Below, piece after piece: positions 24,807-36,213 of a stretch of 64,000 nt of DNA; positions within the stretch are counted from its first letter, which is position 1; every line of letters begins with the position of its first letter. The notes below the pieces were generated by a model that was not told where the DNA came from, searched no databases, and was given only the letters and a program-made list of their open reading frames with translations. The DNA lies in assembly GCA_026874595.1 (NCBI GenBank), contig CM049311.1:4625676-4689675 (forward strand). Reading direction: 5' to 3'. The stretch comes from Sipunculus nudus. Lineage: Eukaryota > Annelida > Sipuncula > Golfingiida > Sipunculidae. Both the position numbers and the translations under genes were made by a program.

Positions 24807-27800
24807 AACATTGATATATAATGCTTATTTTATAGCCGAGTATAATTATATGTTAGAAATATATTTGTGAGCAGGGATTGGCCATAATGTGTAATGGTAC
24901 ATTTAGTGACATGTTTAGTATGAATTTCTAATATCAGTTTACTGCTTTAACAAATAAGATAATTTTAGATTAGCGGCATTTCAGCCCTCTGACATTAGAC
25001 AGTCTACAACCAGCGTACTTGCAGTCAGAGTGCCGTTTCAATCTTCAGCAAGGAACACACTTTAAGACGCTGTGAGGATTCAAATATTTTCGTCATTTCT
25101 GACGCCTCATAGCCCACAGTTTCCCTGTCACTTGATATAAACCAGCACGATCGTTAGCATACTTTCTAACAACACTCAGCGTGAAGTAGAAAAGTTCCGT
25201 TTTAATCAGCACATTGGTAAATCCCTCGACATGATTTTGGACATTCTGACCGCATGTATACAAGCATGCTTTGAAAGGGTTACTGAGCGCAAAAAAACTT
25301 GTGGTCGCCACAGGAAATGACTCGGTACCATAAACACGGAGATTTAGTTTAGGTTGTGACTTCACATATAATCTTTTGTGTAAATCCATCATTGGTAGCC
25401 TAATTTTATTATTATGGGCTGCTTACCACGATGTGAATGCAACATGTTCGAAAACCACTGCGATTTAGCTATCCAGCCCAATTTTAATGCCTGTGCTGAG
25501 TCACGTAGTCACGGCTAACTTTATATTCTACACTTGTAGGTCTCCGAATTCTTTTCATGGCATCAAACGGCCTTTATCAGCACAAATTAACATACGGTCC
25601 TCATTTCAAATGAGAAATTGACTTAGTAAAATCTGATTGCATAATTCCATTGTATAGGAAATCATATATATATTACTTGCACACGGAACCTTACAGGCGA
25701 ATTTATGGCATTCTAGACATATTATGAAGTCGTAAAGTTATACCAGGACTAAGCTGCATATTTATTTGAATGACAGTATTTTAATACCAACTTTATCGTG
25801 ATAGTAACAGAAATGATGGACGCATGTCCATCCGGGGATTTATGTAGATGGGTGCGTTTTGTATGGACGTGTAAGCATACACAAGCCCCATTTACATACT
25901 TGGAGTTCACTTACCAGATGTAGGCTTTATAATTTTCCGCCTTACTATATCGGTGTTCCTGTAGAAAGGAGCTTACTCAACAGCAGGTCCCCACGTCTTG
26001 TGATATAAGATTATCCTCGTGTTACATAATTCCAGTCTGGAAACAGACTACGTATTTAATTAATATGCCAGCTGTGAGACGAAAACGTCCTTGTTAATTT
26101 ATGTTTGACGAGGAAATTAGAAATCGGTTTATAAATGCGGGTAGGGCCTAATTGTGAAACAAGTTTCAAAATGAAATGATAAACTTCATGGTTGAGTTTT
26201 ATTTAAGTTTGAGTGAATATGTCTCAAAATCTTGCCCTCTGAATGCATTCGTGATGGCAGAATATGAAGATCTGAAAACGGTAAAAAACACAAGAACACA
26301 ATTCAAAAACTATAGATTAACAGAAATAATCCCTGTTGATATTGGTTCAAAGTTTACGTCTTGAGTAAAATTGAAAATACAATTAACCTGTAATATTTCC
26401 AGATAAAATTTGATAAGTGAGGAAGGTAAGCAAAACAAAAAAAAAATGGAGATCAAATCTGTAACTGAGGTATTGTCAATCTGACAGGCATTCTGGAACA
26501 ACTATCTAGAACTTAAGATAATTCAAGGTACGCCTGCATTCCTGTTGACAGGCAGCTGGCACCTATGTAACCATGCTTCATTATTTCTCGAACAGCATAT
26601 TTCCAGAAAAGAGTGGGAGGGAAGAGACTGTCGGATTCTGGAAAATGCCTGTACTTAAGCTTATAGGACTTTCCGGATCACCGCAGACCGTTTCTCACAC
26701 GAAAAAAAAATCACTTAGGGTAGCAGAACTAGCAGTAGCGATATGCATCAAATCAATCTGCCACGGAAGCTGGTCAGAGAGGAAACTATGAGTCGAAAGC
26801 GGAAATAGAAGCCATTTGTAAAAAAAAACATGATAGGGGGTAGAAAGAATGGTAGCGATGGCAACGAGCGTTGAAACTGTCGACAGAGGAAGGATATCAT
26901 TATGAGTGTGTATCCGTTTTGAAAGATTAAAATTGAATAAGATGAGTGTGTTTCTTCAATTTGTATATAGAATCATATATACAGACAAAAAATAAATTTA
27001 AACCGATCCGTAAGGCTGCATCCTTAACATGTCGTCGGCATTAAAACAAATTAAGAGTTTTCTTATTGATTATCATATTTATTGTGTTCCTACTTTTCTT
27101 TTCTTGTTGACATGCATTTTGAATGCAACCTCGTTTTTATAATTGTATACAAGGCGTAAACCTAATTTTCAGTATTTTATCTTTGCATTTTATTAGTTTT
27201 AGACATTGAAGCTTTGATTTAAGTCTAAGCACTACTGTCACCGTCGTATGCACATCGTATGCAAGATGTTGTAGCCGTGTCCGTTGAACCCTAAACAAAC
27301 ACAGAACTATCAAGTGACAAACAATTCATTTTATAACTTGTTCTATATTAATTGTATGTATAAATAATTTATAATTTTCTAGTTTTCCTCCTATTTCTGT
27401 AATGGTCTGTACTTACCCCGCCAAAATTCTCATTTGCAAACATTTGCAAAATACAATGGCAGATTTTATCAGTATAAGTGACAAATTACCAATTACGACC
27501 TTGGATGGGTCCAATATAAAGGATATTACAGTCTGACCAGACCAGACTCCCTTAAGCGATTTCCCACTGCCCCAAAAATGACACTGACGCTGTCTGAAAA
27601 AAAGACAAGTTCCCGAAAAATCAGACTTATTTTAAGTGCTAACATTCAATGTAATAAGCTATAGAGCGTAAGGAACAAGAAAATTAGGGTCTAGATAACT
27701 CCCCGGGGCGGAAAGGGGGATATACCCCTACTGGCTAATCTATAAGTAATGCAAGCCTCCGCAGTGTGTATGCGTGTGGTGGTGGGGGGGGGGGGAGGGG

Positions 27801-28039
27801 TCCCTGTTGCAGGAGGCTCCTCAACCCGTGTTTGCATTCACTTTTTTCTTTATCCGAGGTTCTTTCGTGCATAAGTGTATATTTGTGATTATTTATTGCT
27901 AACGTTTCTGAATGCGGATCATGTGCCGGATGTACGCCTAATTGATTCTTCATTAGCCCATTCCCGAAATGCCTTGAAAACTCAAGTCGTGATTGCGTGA
28001 ACTATGTATATTGTGACATGCAATCACACACACATATAT

Positions 28040-28043
<4 letters not shown>

Positions 28044-28101
<58 letters not shown>
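28044..28101. repeat. (TA)n microsatellite abutting the Penelope-like element
   Basis: TA tract immediately left of the Penelope-like element's end. The left duplicate has a pure TA tract at the corresponding position (4388), suggesting insertion into or beside a TA microsatellite. Confidence 0.95.
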
Positions 28102-28125
28102 CTCTGAAGAAAAACAACACTGTAA

Positions 28126-28169
28126 ATTCACTATAGTTTCACGGGATGCGACCCGATCATCAGGTGAAT
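28126..28169 (-). ncRNA. Candidate type I hammerhead ribozyme in the Penelope-like element
   Basis: Minus strand: stem I 5' arm ATTCAC, core CTGATGA, stem II with CGGG/CCCG (loop TCGCAT), core GAAA, a very short CTA stem/loop III, the UA cleavage dinucleotide, then stem I 3' arm GTGAAT pairing perfectly with the first arm. Core boxes and stem I match the hammerhead consensus. A one-pair helix III is weak, but minimal helix III is known for hammerheads in Penelope-like elements. Catalytic activity is not shown by sequence. Confidence 0.65.
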
Positions 28170-28490
28170 GCTGTTTGAATGAAGCTAAAGGCGTGGTTTG
28201 AAAAGCCGAGAACCCCCTCGGGGGCACAATAGGATTGGGCGGGGTACACGTGCGATACTGGAACATAACAGGGCACAGAGGTTTATTGTGGTTTCAATGT
28301 TTATAACCAACACAAAGATATTTTACCATGAAGCCCACTAGCAAGCAAGCTGATATTTAACAGGGTCCCGGACACAGCAACATTTCAGTAGTATACACAT
28401 ATGATATAAATATACAATACACATATACTATGAAAATATACAATTCAAAAGGCAAATATACAATATAAAAAGGAATATAAAAGGCAAATG

Positions 28491-28563
28491 TACTATACTC
28501 ATACCAAGTGGTGCAGGTCTCCCAGCTGGAGGTCGTGAAGCCCCTTAGACCAGGATAAAGTAG
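28491..28563. repeat. Left arm of long inverted repeat flanking the Penelope-like element
   Basis: Near-perfect inverted match to 29520-29591. It includes GGTCTCCCAGCTGGAGGTCG and the CCCTTAGACCAGGATAAAGT stretch. Confidence 0.9.
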
Positions 28564-29463
28564 AACTTTCCTTTCATCCAATGGACTCCACGAGCCAGCA
28601 GTGAGAGAGCAACCACCTGAACAGATGAGTCGCGGGGGGGGGGGGGGGGGAGATATGAGCGGGCACGTAGAAATTAGTATGAATGCTAGATTTTAAAACA
28701 TTTCAGAGTGAATTTGTTTTGGTGGCGGCACTTAAAGAGAATTTCAGCTCTTGAGTTCAACAACGATCCGGGGGGGGGGGGGGGCGTTGCTATAAGTAGC
28801 TTTTCGGACAAGCAGAGATCACACAGAAGTAAGGTGCTGCCTTGGCAGATATTTCCCAGGAGAGCTTGTAATTGATATTGTTCTCTTTTAGTGACCAGAT
28901 GTGTTTAGACAGTTCAGAATTTTTAGCGTGGGATCTGTTACGAAAGGATTGCTTGTGGTTATTGTATCTTGTCTTGAAATCACCTTCAATACACCTTATG
29001 AGTGTTTCTCGTCATTGTCTGTTCTAACTGTTGCCTTATAGACATGTATCTCAGCTGGCACTGACCATTCATAGGACATTCGTCTTTTTTACGGCAGTTA
29101 CATTGTTTTTGAGGTACATTCACAGCATGGTCAGAATATAAATCCTTCATTTTATGTTTGCTGATCAGGTTAGACATGTTGTGTAGACAGCTATAGCTAA
29201 TTTTCAAATTGTTCCTGTTGCATAACCTGTGGTACCTGTGATGTTTAGGGAAGTGTTTGTCAACTAGTTTCATGAATTGTCTGCCAATGTTGGTTTTTAC
29301 ATGACGGGTGTAGGGGGATTGAACCATATCATTTTCATTTTCCTGGTTTTTTTTTTTGCTTTTCACTGTAGGTTCAACATATTTTAAGCTTTCTGAGAAC
29401 CCGCTTTTCGCTAGAGCTTTGTCATACATGAAGAGCTGAAGAGCTATTTATGAAAGCCAAACC

Positions 29464-29640
29464 CATGTATGACAAAGCTTTAGCGAAAAGTGGTTTCTCA
29501 GAAAGCTTAAAATATGGTCTACTTTATCCTGGTCTAAGGGGCTTTACGACCTCCAGCTGGGAGACCTGCACCACTTGGTATGAGTATAGTATATGTGTGT
29601 ATGAGTGTAACGGGAGCCTGAATTCATATCTGCTTTAGAT
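29464..29640 (+). mobile_element. Inverted, internally deleted second Penelope-like fragment
   Basis: 29464-29516 is the inverted copy of 29378-29430 (protein start MYDKALAKSGFSESLKY in both). 29520-29591 is the inverted copy of 28491-28563. The fragment therefore joins the two ends of the element directly, without the endonuclease region, head-to-head with the main copy across a spacer of about 33 bp. Inverted partial copies are a known insertion form of Penelope-like elements. Confidence 0.85.
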
Positions 29641-29834
29641 CATAGGCCAGCATCATTTCAGTACTTCAGTTTTCTTATCGGGCATCGTTGTAACTCTTCA
29701 TTTAATTGGTACATAATGTCCCACGGTGTGACCTGTGACCTCGTTTTCATTGTTTTCCTTCTCTTTAAGTTGTTACTGCGCCAAATGTAGTCGGGTATAT
29801 AATCGTTCGAATGGCACACTGGCATCCAAACTTT

Positions 29835-30335
29835 GAGGACAGCACGTCCCTCAATTGTGCTTTCATCACTTATTGCAGGTGAGTGGGTTAATTATTCATA
29901 TTTTATCAAGAAAATACAATAAATAATAATTCTCTCTGTATTCGTTATAATTTCCATGATCGTAAGGTACGTTCTGTATGCCCAGTTCGGCCGTGGCACC
30001 ACCTTATAAATAATAAGGCCACGTAATTGGTAATATTTAATGCTCAGTTCGGCTAGGGCGCCACGTTGTTAGTATTAATGCCTAGTTAGGCCATGGGGCC
30101 ACGTTGTTAGTATTAGTGCATAGTTAGGCCATTGGGCAACGTTGTTGGTATAAATTTGAAATGTTATATTTATTAATATCATATTTATACTAATATTTCT
30201 GAATATTTTTGCCATGTCGCATGGACTTATTGTTGTTTTATTGTATATGTAAGTCCATAATGTTGCACCAGGACTCCAGCCTTCAAACTTTGAGGATAGC
30301 ACGTCCCTCAATTGTGCCTCTGTCGTTTATTGCAG
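29835..30335. repeat. Two direct repeats of about 45-50 bp flanking a short tandem array
   Basis: CAAACTTTGAGGACAGCACG near 29835 recurs as CAAACTTTGAGGATAGCACG at about 30286, each followed by TCCCTCAATTGTGC and ending TTATTGCAG. Between them (about 29980-30150) lie three or four copies of a 45-bp unit with GTTAGGCCATGGGGCCACGT and TGTTAGTATTA. Possibly part of an LTR or other element; its identity was not recognised. Confidence 0.6.
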
Positions 30336-30339
30336 ACTA

Positions 30340-32560
30340 ATGCCATGCACGTCAACAGTACTGTCCCGGGTTTTTATATTCCTCCACGCATGTGTGTGCC
30401 TCTTGAGCCCCGTCACACTTGGTAGCACAGCGTGGTTGTTCATATACCTCCGCAGTAACGTTTGTGTCATGTGTTTTTTCTGACCTGGACAACATGCACG
30501 CTGTCACGCCCACGCAGTAATTGTTCTACCAGCTGCCCACTTCATGGGCCTTATGATATAATCTATTTTGCATGGGGCTTGCAGCTTGCTGTTTTCGCTT
30601 TCCGATTACCGCTGATGCTTTGCCTTCTTTCGCCATAAGGAATATCGCTGTTTAAATAAAGGGGTGCACTCCACCAGAACGCAATCCTTCCGTACTATCT
30701 GTGAACTCTTGCGTTTTTAAGGGGCCTTTATTAAACCTCGCATAATCGTCGCTCCACGCCAGGACAAGGAGCCCCATGGATATAAACAGTGAACAGTGTA
30801 AACTCCATTCCGGTGTGTTTTATGCGCATGCATTGCATATTGTGTGCTTATGATTGTTGCATGTTCACTTTAATGTTTGCATAATGAAATTTAATGGTTG
30901 CATAGTTTATTGTAAAGACTTTTCACGCTTGCATGTCAGATACACCGGTAAGAGTAGCACTTTAAATGTTTTTGTTTCATTGCGCATGGTCCTTTAAAAA
31001 GGGTACAAGGATTTCGATCAAGACGCATGCTTGCGTTTGTGTTTAAAGGTCAAGGTATTTAACTGATTATACCTGTGCATGTGTACATTACGGGTTTTGC
31101 ACGTGTTGACATTGAAATTTATCTTACCGTTCAGTAGGTATTTACTTTAACGGTGCTTGATCAGCATGGTAAAGCTATGTGAAACCAAACATTTACGTCG
31201 GTATTAAATCAAGCCATTTTCATCAGGTCAGTTCTCTTTTAATTAACATTATCAAATTAGATTCATATATCCGTGGCAGTATATACGATACTTGATGTAA
31301 TTTTTAGAGTTGATCAGTTAGTAGATGATAGGTGTAGTAGATGATATTGTCACCAATTTCATCAATTGTTGACAAATATCATCGAATATCATAGTTGTTA
31401 GTTAATGACAGCTTGTAAGGTGTTGTTGACATTTTTGCATGCGTTATTGTTGTACAATTGACGAACGCGGGTTCCTGATTGATATTGTCAGTACTCCTAT
31501 CGATCCTGAGTTTTCGTATTTTTCTATTATTGAATTGTCAGTCAGGATGGTGAATATAGGTTGCGTTGTAAGGCTATCTGGTATTGAGCCCGATGCCACA
31601 TATGAGGCATCACTTTGTCTAGCCGCCGACGGCGACGCAACAGGTTTCAGATTTCTGTTGCGTCGCCGGCCCACCAAAGGGCTAACTGGGATTTTAACAC
31701 GATACGATCTGTTACTCTTAGAAAGGAAATTGAATAAAAATATTTCCTATGGTTTTAACATACCAATGTTCACATAATGTAGTAAGTCGAAAGGCCTATA
31801 GTAAAAAATAACCATTCTAGAAAGCATGAATCACCTGTAACATCAACAACTGATTTATTTGTCCAGATGGAATACAAACATTAACAGCCCGGCAGACATC
31901 ATGCATTCGGTGGCAGTCCTGTATAATGTTTTAGACCTGTGTACTATTATCCTTATATTTCACTTCCTTGTTGCAAAATAGTGATGAAATGTTTTCAGTG
32001 GTCAAATATACAATACACATAGAAGTACTGAACATTAAACAATTGATATATATATATGTTAAATTTCAAAGCTTTGTATGGAGTGTTATAATCACAGTTA
32101 ACTGCAGGGGCAATCTATGGACTCCACATTGCGTCATTCACTAAGAAAAAAGCAATTGAGAAGTCCATTCTTATGGGCTACACTTTGTCATGTATCACAG
32201 ATTGGCAAGATTAACCGTCTTTTGTTAGTTCAAGAGGCCCATTCGGGTCTAAGCACCGGTCGAGGCTTTGAAATTTTTATGAAGGAATATCAGCCTCGCA
32301 TGACGTAGATACGCTAACGGGTAGCAAATTGAAAGAAAGCGAACAATACAAAATGCTAGTTGAACCTGCTTGTGAAGGTCACCTTTTGTCTCTCTCATAG
32401 CACAGAAGCGTGTAGAGTTAGTTGATTTGTCTTCCATAACTGGAATGGAGGTTGGCTTTGTTCATCAGTCAGCCGATTAACTCAATTACCTAACATATGA
32501 TAAAGTAAATGCTTAAACATCTGAGCTCAGAACTCGACGTGGTCACACTGTTCCTGCCAG
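30340..32560. other. No gene recognised; contains one strong inverted repeat
   Basis: Mixed AT-rich sequence left of the Gypsy relic. An open frame at 31439-31777 has no recognisable domain. Any left LTR or primer-binding site should lie here, but I could not identify one. Confidence 0.45.
31630..31668. repeat. Perfect 14-bp inverted repeat, 11-bp loop
   Basis: CGGCGACGCAACAG at 31630-31643 pairs with CTGTTGCGTCGCCG at 31655-31668. It is GC-rich in an AT-rich setting, so it is a stable hairpin in either strand. Function unknown. Confidence 0.9.
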
Positions 32561-33978
32561 TAATGGTAAAGCTAACTAATCTATTATCGCCCCTAGACTT
32601 AGTATATTTACAGGAAATGCTGATGATAAAATAGGTAGCTACAATCAGTGGCGATCAAATGTGAAAGCTCTCATAAGCGACGTTTCACTCCTGAATCTCA
32701 GGTACTGACCGCAATACATCTGCCTGTGAAAGGAACTACAGGAACCATAGGAAGAGTTTTGCTTTCTCTGCCAGATAACTGTTCACCAACTGATATACTT
32801 GATAAATTTGATAAATGCTCGGTAATGTACTTTCCAGTAGACAGGAACCGAAATAGGACATTGGTTCTTGGAGCTGTTGTCTCCATTGTATGCTTTATTC
32901 AATCAATGCCAAACAACCCGTCATGAGTATGATCAATTATATGGGTCAATATTTTGGAATGGCTTGTATTCTTAACATATCCAAGAAGCCAATCGTCATA
33001 AATACGATTATGACAACGATTTTGATGAGTTATTCACGCCATGTCGGAAGTTGGAATCACAACAACTCGTAAAACAAGTCCGCAACTTCCTTTCAGTTAT
33101 ATTGTCAAGAATCTGAGGAGTCATCTCTTGATAAGTTATCCAATGATTAGATGCTATTGATAATAGATTGTCTACGATTGAGATGTCTTAGAATGTATCC
33201 TCTCAGAGTTCACCCCTTAGGCAGAAAGATCATTCCAGATCAGTGTCTTACATATGAAACTCTTGGATAATATTTTAGTAGGCATAACTAGAGATATTCT
33301 GTATATTTATGATGAGCTAAAGACTACGTTGATACTGGGATTACCGATTCCTCAGTGTGAATCAGATACTCAGCGATCGATTATGATTTCTGCAATAACT
33401 CATGTATAAACTATGTATCGTAGGAGGGTAGCCATGTTTCGTCAGGGAAAGGGGTGATCGAACTACGTGAAATATGCAATATCCATACATAAAGACACAT
33501 ATTCATGTCGTTATAAACTTTTACTTCTGGTGTTTTTAAATGAATGAATATCCTATGTTTACTTCAGGTTAACTTTCGAGCTTCATATAAAAATTTATTG
33601 TTTGTACTCTTCATTTATGGAAGAAATAAAGATTTACATACATACATACCGACACTGAGAGACCTTTCTGTACACGTAAGCGTAATACGCATACGGCTGA
33701 CAAGTGTCATGCCAGGAGGAATGAGAGTGGTAAATAACTAAAACAAAAACTAGACTCTACCTGTTTTGAGAAGTGGGACATAACTGGTGCGAGTATACAT
33801 GATACTCCTACTAACCATAAATCATTTATTACAGTACCTTTTGTAGGTAATTCACAACTTGTTGATGTAATCGCCGATGACGTAAGATGTACCGCTTTAC
33901 TGGATACAGGTTCGCATGTATGTACTTTTTCTTAAACCTTTATCACACAACATTTAATCTCCTCTGATCTAGAAACCG

Positions 33979-34461
33979 TTGTCAAAAATCATTGACCCGA
34001 GTCAAGAATATGGGGAAATGGTAGATTACCTAGAAATTATGCCCGTTGATATAAACTTTCCAGTGTTGCATTCCACTCGGGTATTCTCTGTTCCTGCTTT
34101 TGTCATGAAAGACACTAAATTTAACTGTGATGTCCCCTTAATTATCGGAACAAATGTTCTATATTCTTTCTTAACTTTCCTAAAGCAAGACAGTGGTGAC
34201 AATTTTGTTCAGAAGTTAAATGTGCCTACATCTTGGCGAAATGCCTTTCACTGTCAACAGATTCGGAATAAGATATCTTTAAATGTCAGGGGACAGGTTT
34301 TTTTTTTTACCGGGCCTGAAGAAGTTCCCCCATTCAGTACGGTCACTGTTAATGCTTTAACTAGTCTCAACTCCAGGCAAAATTCTTATTTTGACGGAGA
34401 CCAGAAATCTTCATGGCTTACCTGCGGGACTAGTGTTAACCCCTTTATCAGAGGAAGTTGA
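33979..34461 (+). pseudogene. Gypsy retropepsin-region fragment
   Basis: Open frame of 160 codons following the in-frame stop after DTGSHVCTFS. It carries VPLIIGTNVL, the conserved C-terminal I-I-G strand of Gypsy proteases, then a linker with GPEEVPPFSTVTVNAL. It is a remnant of the polyprotein, separated from its own active-site Asp by a stop. Confidence 0.75.
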
Positions 34462-35449
34462 TTTTTCTACTGGTTCAACTCATCAGGTCCGTATCCAGGT
34501 TCAGAACTTAACAGGCCATACTTTTACTATTCCAAATAAAGCGGTCCTTTGCCAACGGCAACAGGCTTAAATAGCAGAACCAGAAATCCCAGTGTGCCAG
34601 TTGAGGACCTGTCTCTTCTCAGCTCTTTCAGTATAGGCCGTAATCTTTCACCTACTGAGTCTAAACGGTTGCAACATTTTTTATTAAATGGAAACATACA
34701 TTTTTAACCGGATGTCCGCCGGTTTCTTGGCTTTTCGCCAGTTTCCACAGGCGATTTGTTTCTAATTTTGCTAAAGTAGCCAGGCCGCTACGTAATTTTT
34801 TTAGAGATAGTCCTTCTAAGACTAGAAAACCTAGACAAAATCAAAATTCTGCTAGTGAATCTTTTTACTAAAAAAGTGAGCAAGATATAGTTTCAACAAA
34901 CTCATCGAGCTCCTTTCTTCATCCCATGTACTGGCATTGGGTGATTTCAGCCGCCCTTTCGTTCTACTCACAGATGCCAGTTTTGACGGCATCTCTGATG
35001 TTTTATACCAGGAACAGGGTGAAAAAAAGTCCAGTAGCGTATGCTAGCCATGGCTTGTCACATTCTGAGTCCAGGTATTCAGCCCATAAATTAAAATAAC
35101 TTGCCCTTAAATGGTGCATCACCCACCGACAAATTCAAAGAGTACTTATATGGGTCAGAGTTCAAGGTCTATACCGATAACAATCCATTGACATATATTC
35201 TTCCTAGTGCACGGTAAGTTGCCACCGGGCAACGCATGGTTGCTAAGTTGGCAAACTACAATTTTGATATCAAATATAGGGTTGGTAGACATAATATTGA
35301 TGCCAACACATTGTCATGAATTCCTCGGGCGATTAGGGATCAAGAACAGGATGAACAGACCAACCCATACCATCCTCAAAGTATTGCAGTCGAGCGGTTT
35401 AACCGCACCTTAATAAATATACTAGGTACTCTTAATAACAGAAAAAGGA

Positions 35450-35878
35450 TTGGCGATCCCATGTAGGACCTCTAACACGTACAACTGTACGAACAATGAG
35501 GCCACTGGGTATGCTCCTTTCTTTCTTATGTTCGGTCGACACCCAAAGCTCCCTGTAGATATTATTTTAGGAAGAGAAAACGAGGCTGACCAAAGAGATA
35601 ATACCTATGTGTCAGAAGTAAAGATCAGTTGTCAAAAGCCTACGATATCGCGCAACGTACATCAGAATCATCCAAATCACGCCATAAGAAGCTCTATGGC
35701 CGCACTACACATGCGTCCGGTCTTAAGCCAGGCGATCATGTACTTATCCGTAAAGAAGGCCTCCTCGGCAAACAAAAACTTGCAAATAAGTAGGAAAATG
35801 ACGGGTATATCATTGACAAACAACCAAAGGATAACATCCCTGTATATTTTGTATACCTATTACGGAAAGATGGTCTGA
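35450..35878 (+). pseudogene. Gypsy integrase C-terminal fragment
   Basis: A frame-shifted continuation of the YHPQ..ERFNRTL segment. It reads YNCTNNEATGYAPFFLMFGR HPKLPVDIILG, the usual Gypsy integrase segment after the catalytic core. Frameshifts around 35450 and beyond 35620 leave it non-functional. Confidence 0.8.
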
Positions 35879-36213
35879 GCAAAACGCTCCATCGAAACAT
35901 GTTGGTAAACCCGTAAGTAGTCTTCCTCTTGCAGATAAACCACCGCAAGTAAAACCCCGTGAATCTTCTTCTGATGATCTGTTATTAATTCTAATGAGGC
36001 AGATAATCGTGTCATTACTGTTCATCGCAGAAATATATCTGACGTAGATCTCGATAATGTGGTGCCTCAAGTGACAATATCTCAATTTAGGATTATTCCG
36101 GAGTCCTGTCGCCGGTAGGTGATGTCCCTCAAATTGAGATGTCACTAATACAATAGCTGAAATTTCAGATGTGGAGGAACCAGATCTTTGGAAACCATTG
36201 TCCGGTTCAAGTA

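Larger units (their letters stand above)
23138..27993. repeat. Right copy of the SLC22 5' duplication
   Basis: Aligns with 1-4386 with scattered substitutions and small indels. It contains exon 1 of the nine-exon gene and its 5' flank, so the promoter should lie just above 24201, though no core element is recognisable. Homology stops at the AAGTCGTGA near 27990, immediately before the (TA)n tract and Penelope-like element. An offset of about 23.1-23.6 kb indicates a whole-gene tandem duplication. Confidence 0.9.
28102..29440 (-). mobile_element. Penelope-like retroelement, 5'-truncated, GIY-YIG endonuclease region
   Basis: On the minus strand the frame starting near 29429 reads NIGRQFMKLVDKHFPKHHRY, then ISYSCLHNMSNLISKHK, then CNCRKKDECPMNGQC. 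After two frameshifts it continues IEGDFKTRYNNHKQSF, RNRSHAKNSELSKHIWSLKE, NYKLSWEI, and finally ILFKCRHQNKFTLKCFK. This succession (C-x-C...C...C linker, then a GIY-YIG endonuclease with FK.R...H..SF and KHIW) characterises Penelope-like elements. The reverse transcriptase part is missing and the frame is broken, so the copy is inactive. The 28170-28690 side is its non-coding end region. Confidence 0.85.
32580..36213 (+). mobile_element. Ty3/Gypsy LTR-retrotransposon relic, left part (gag, protease, RNase H, integrase end)
   Basis: Decayed plus-strand coding order: gag-like YNQWRSNVKALISDVS and KGTTGTIGRVLLSLPD (32640-32800); retropepsin with LLDTGSHVCTFS (about 33897) and VPLIIGTNVL (about 34133); the reverse transcriptase end FHRRFVSNFAKVARPLRNFF (about 34740); RNase H with VLLTDASFDG (34961), ASHGLSHSESRYSAHKL (about 35040) and YTDNNPLTYI (35171); the integrase end YHPQSIAVERFNRTLINILG (about 35367); and NEATGYAPFFLMFGRHPKLP. 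Most of the reverse transcriptase and the integrase DD part are deleted, and several stops and frameshifts occur. No zinc knuckle, LTR pair or envelope frame was recognised. Confidence 0.85.

Noticed and set aside
31439-31777. 112-codon plus-strand open frame.
   Set aside because: No recognisable domain; it spans a perfect DNA hairpin and overlaps a similar-length frame on the other strand. Likely chance.
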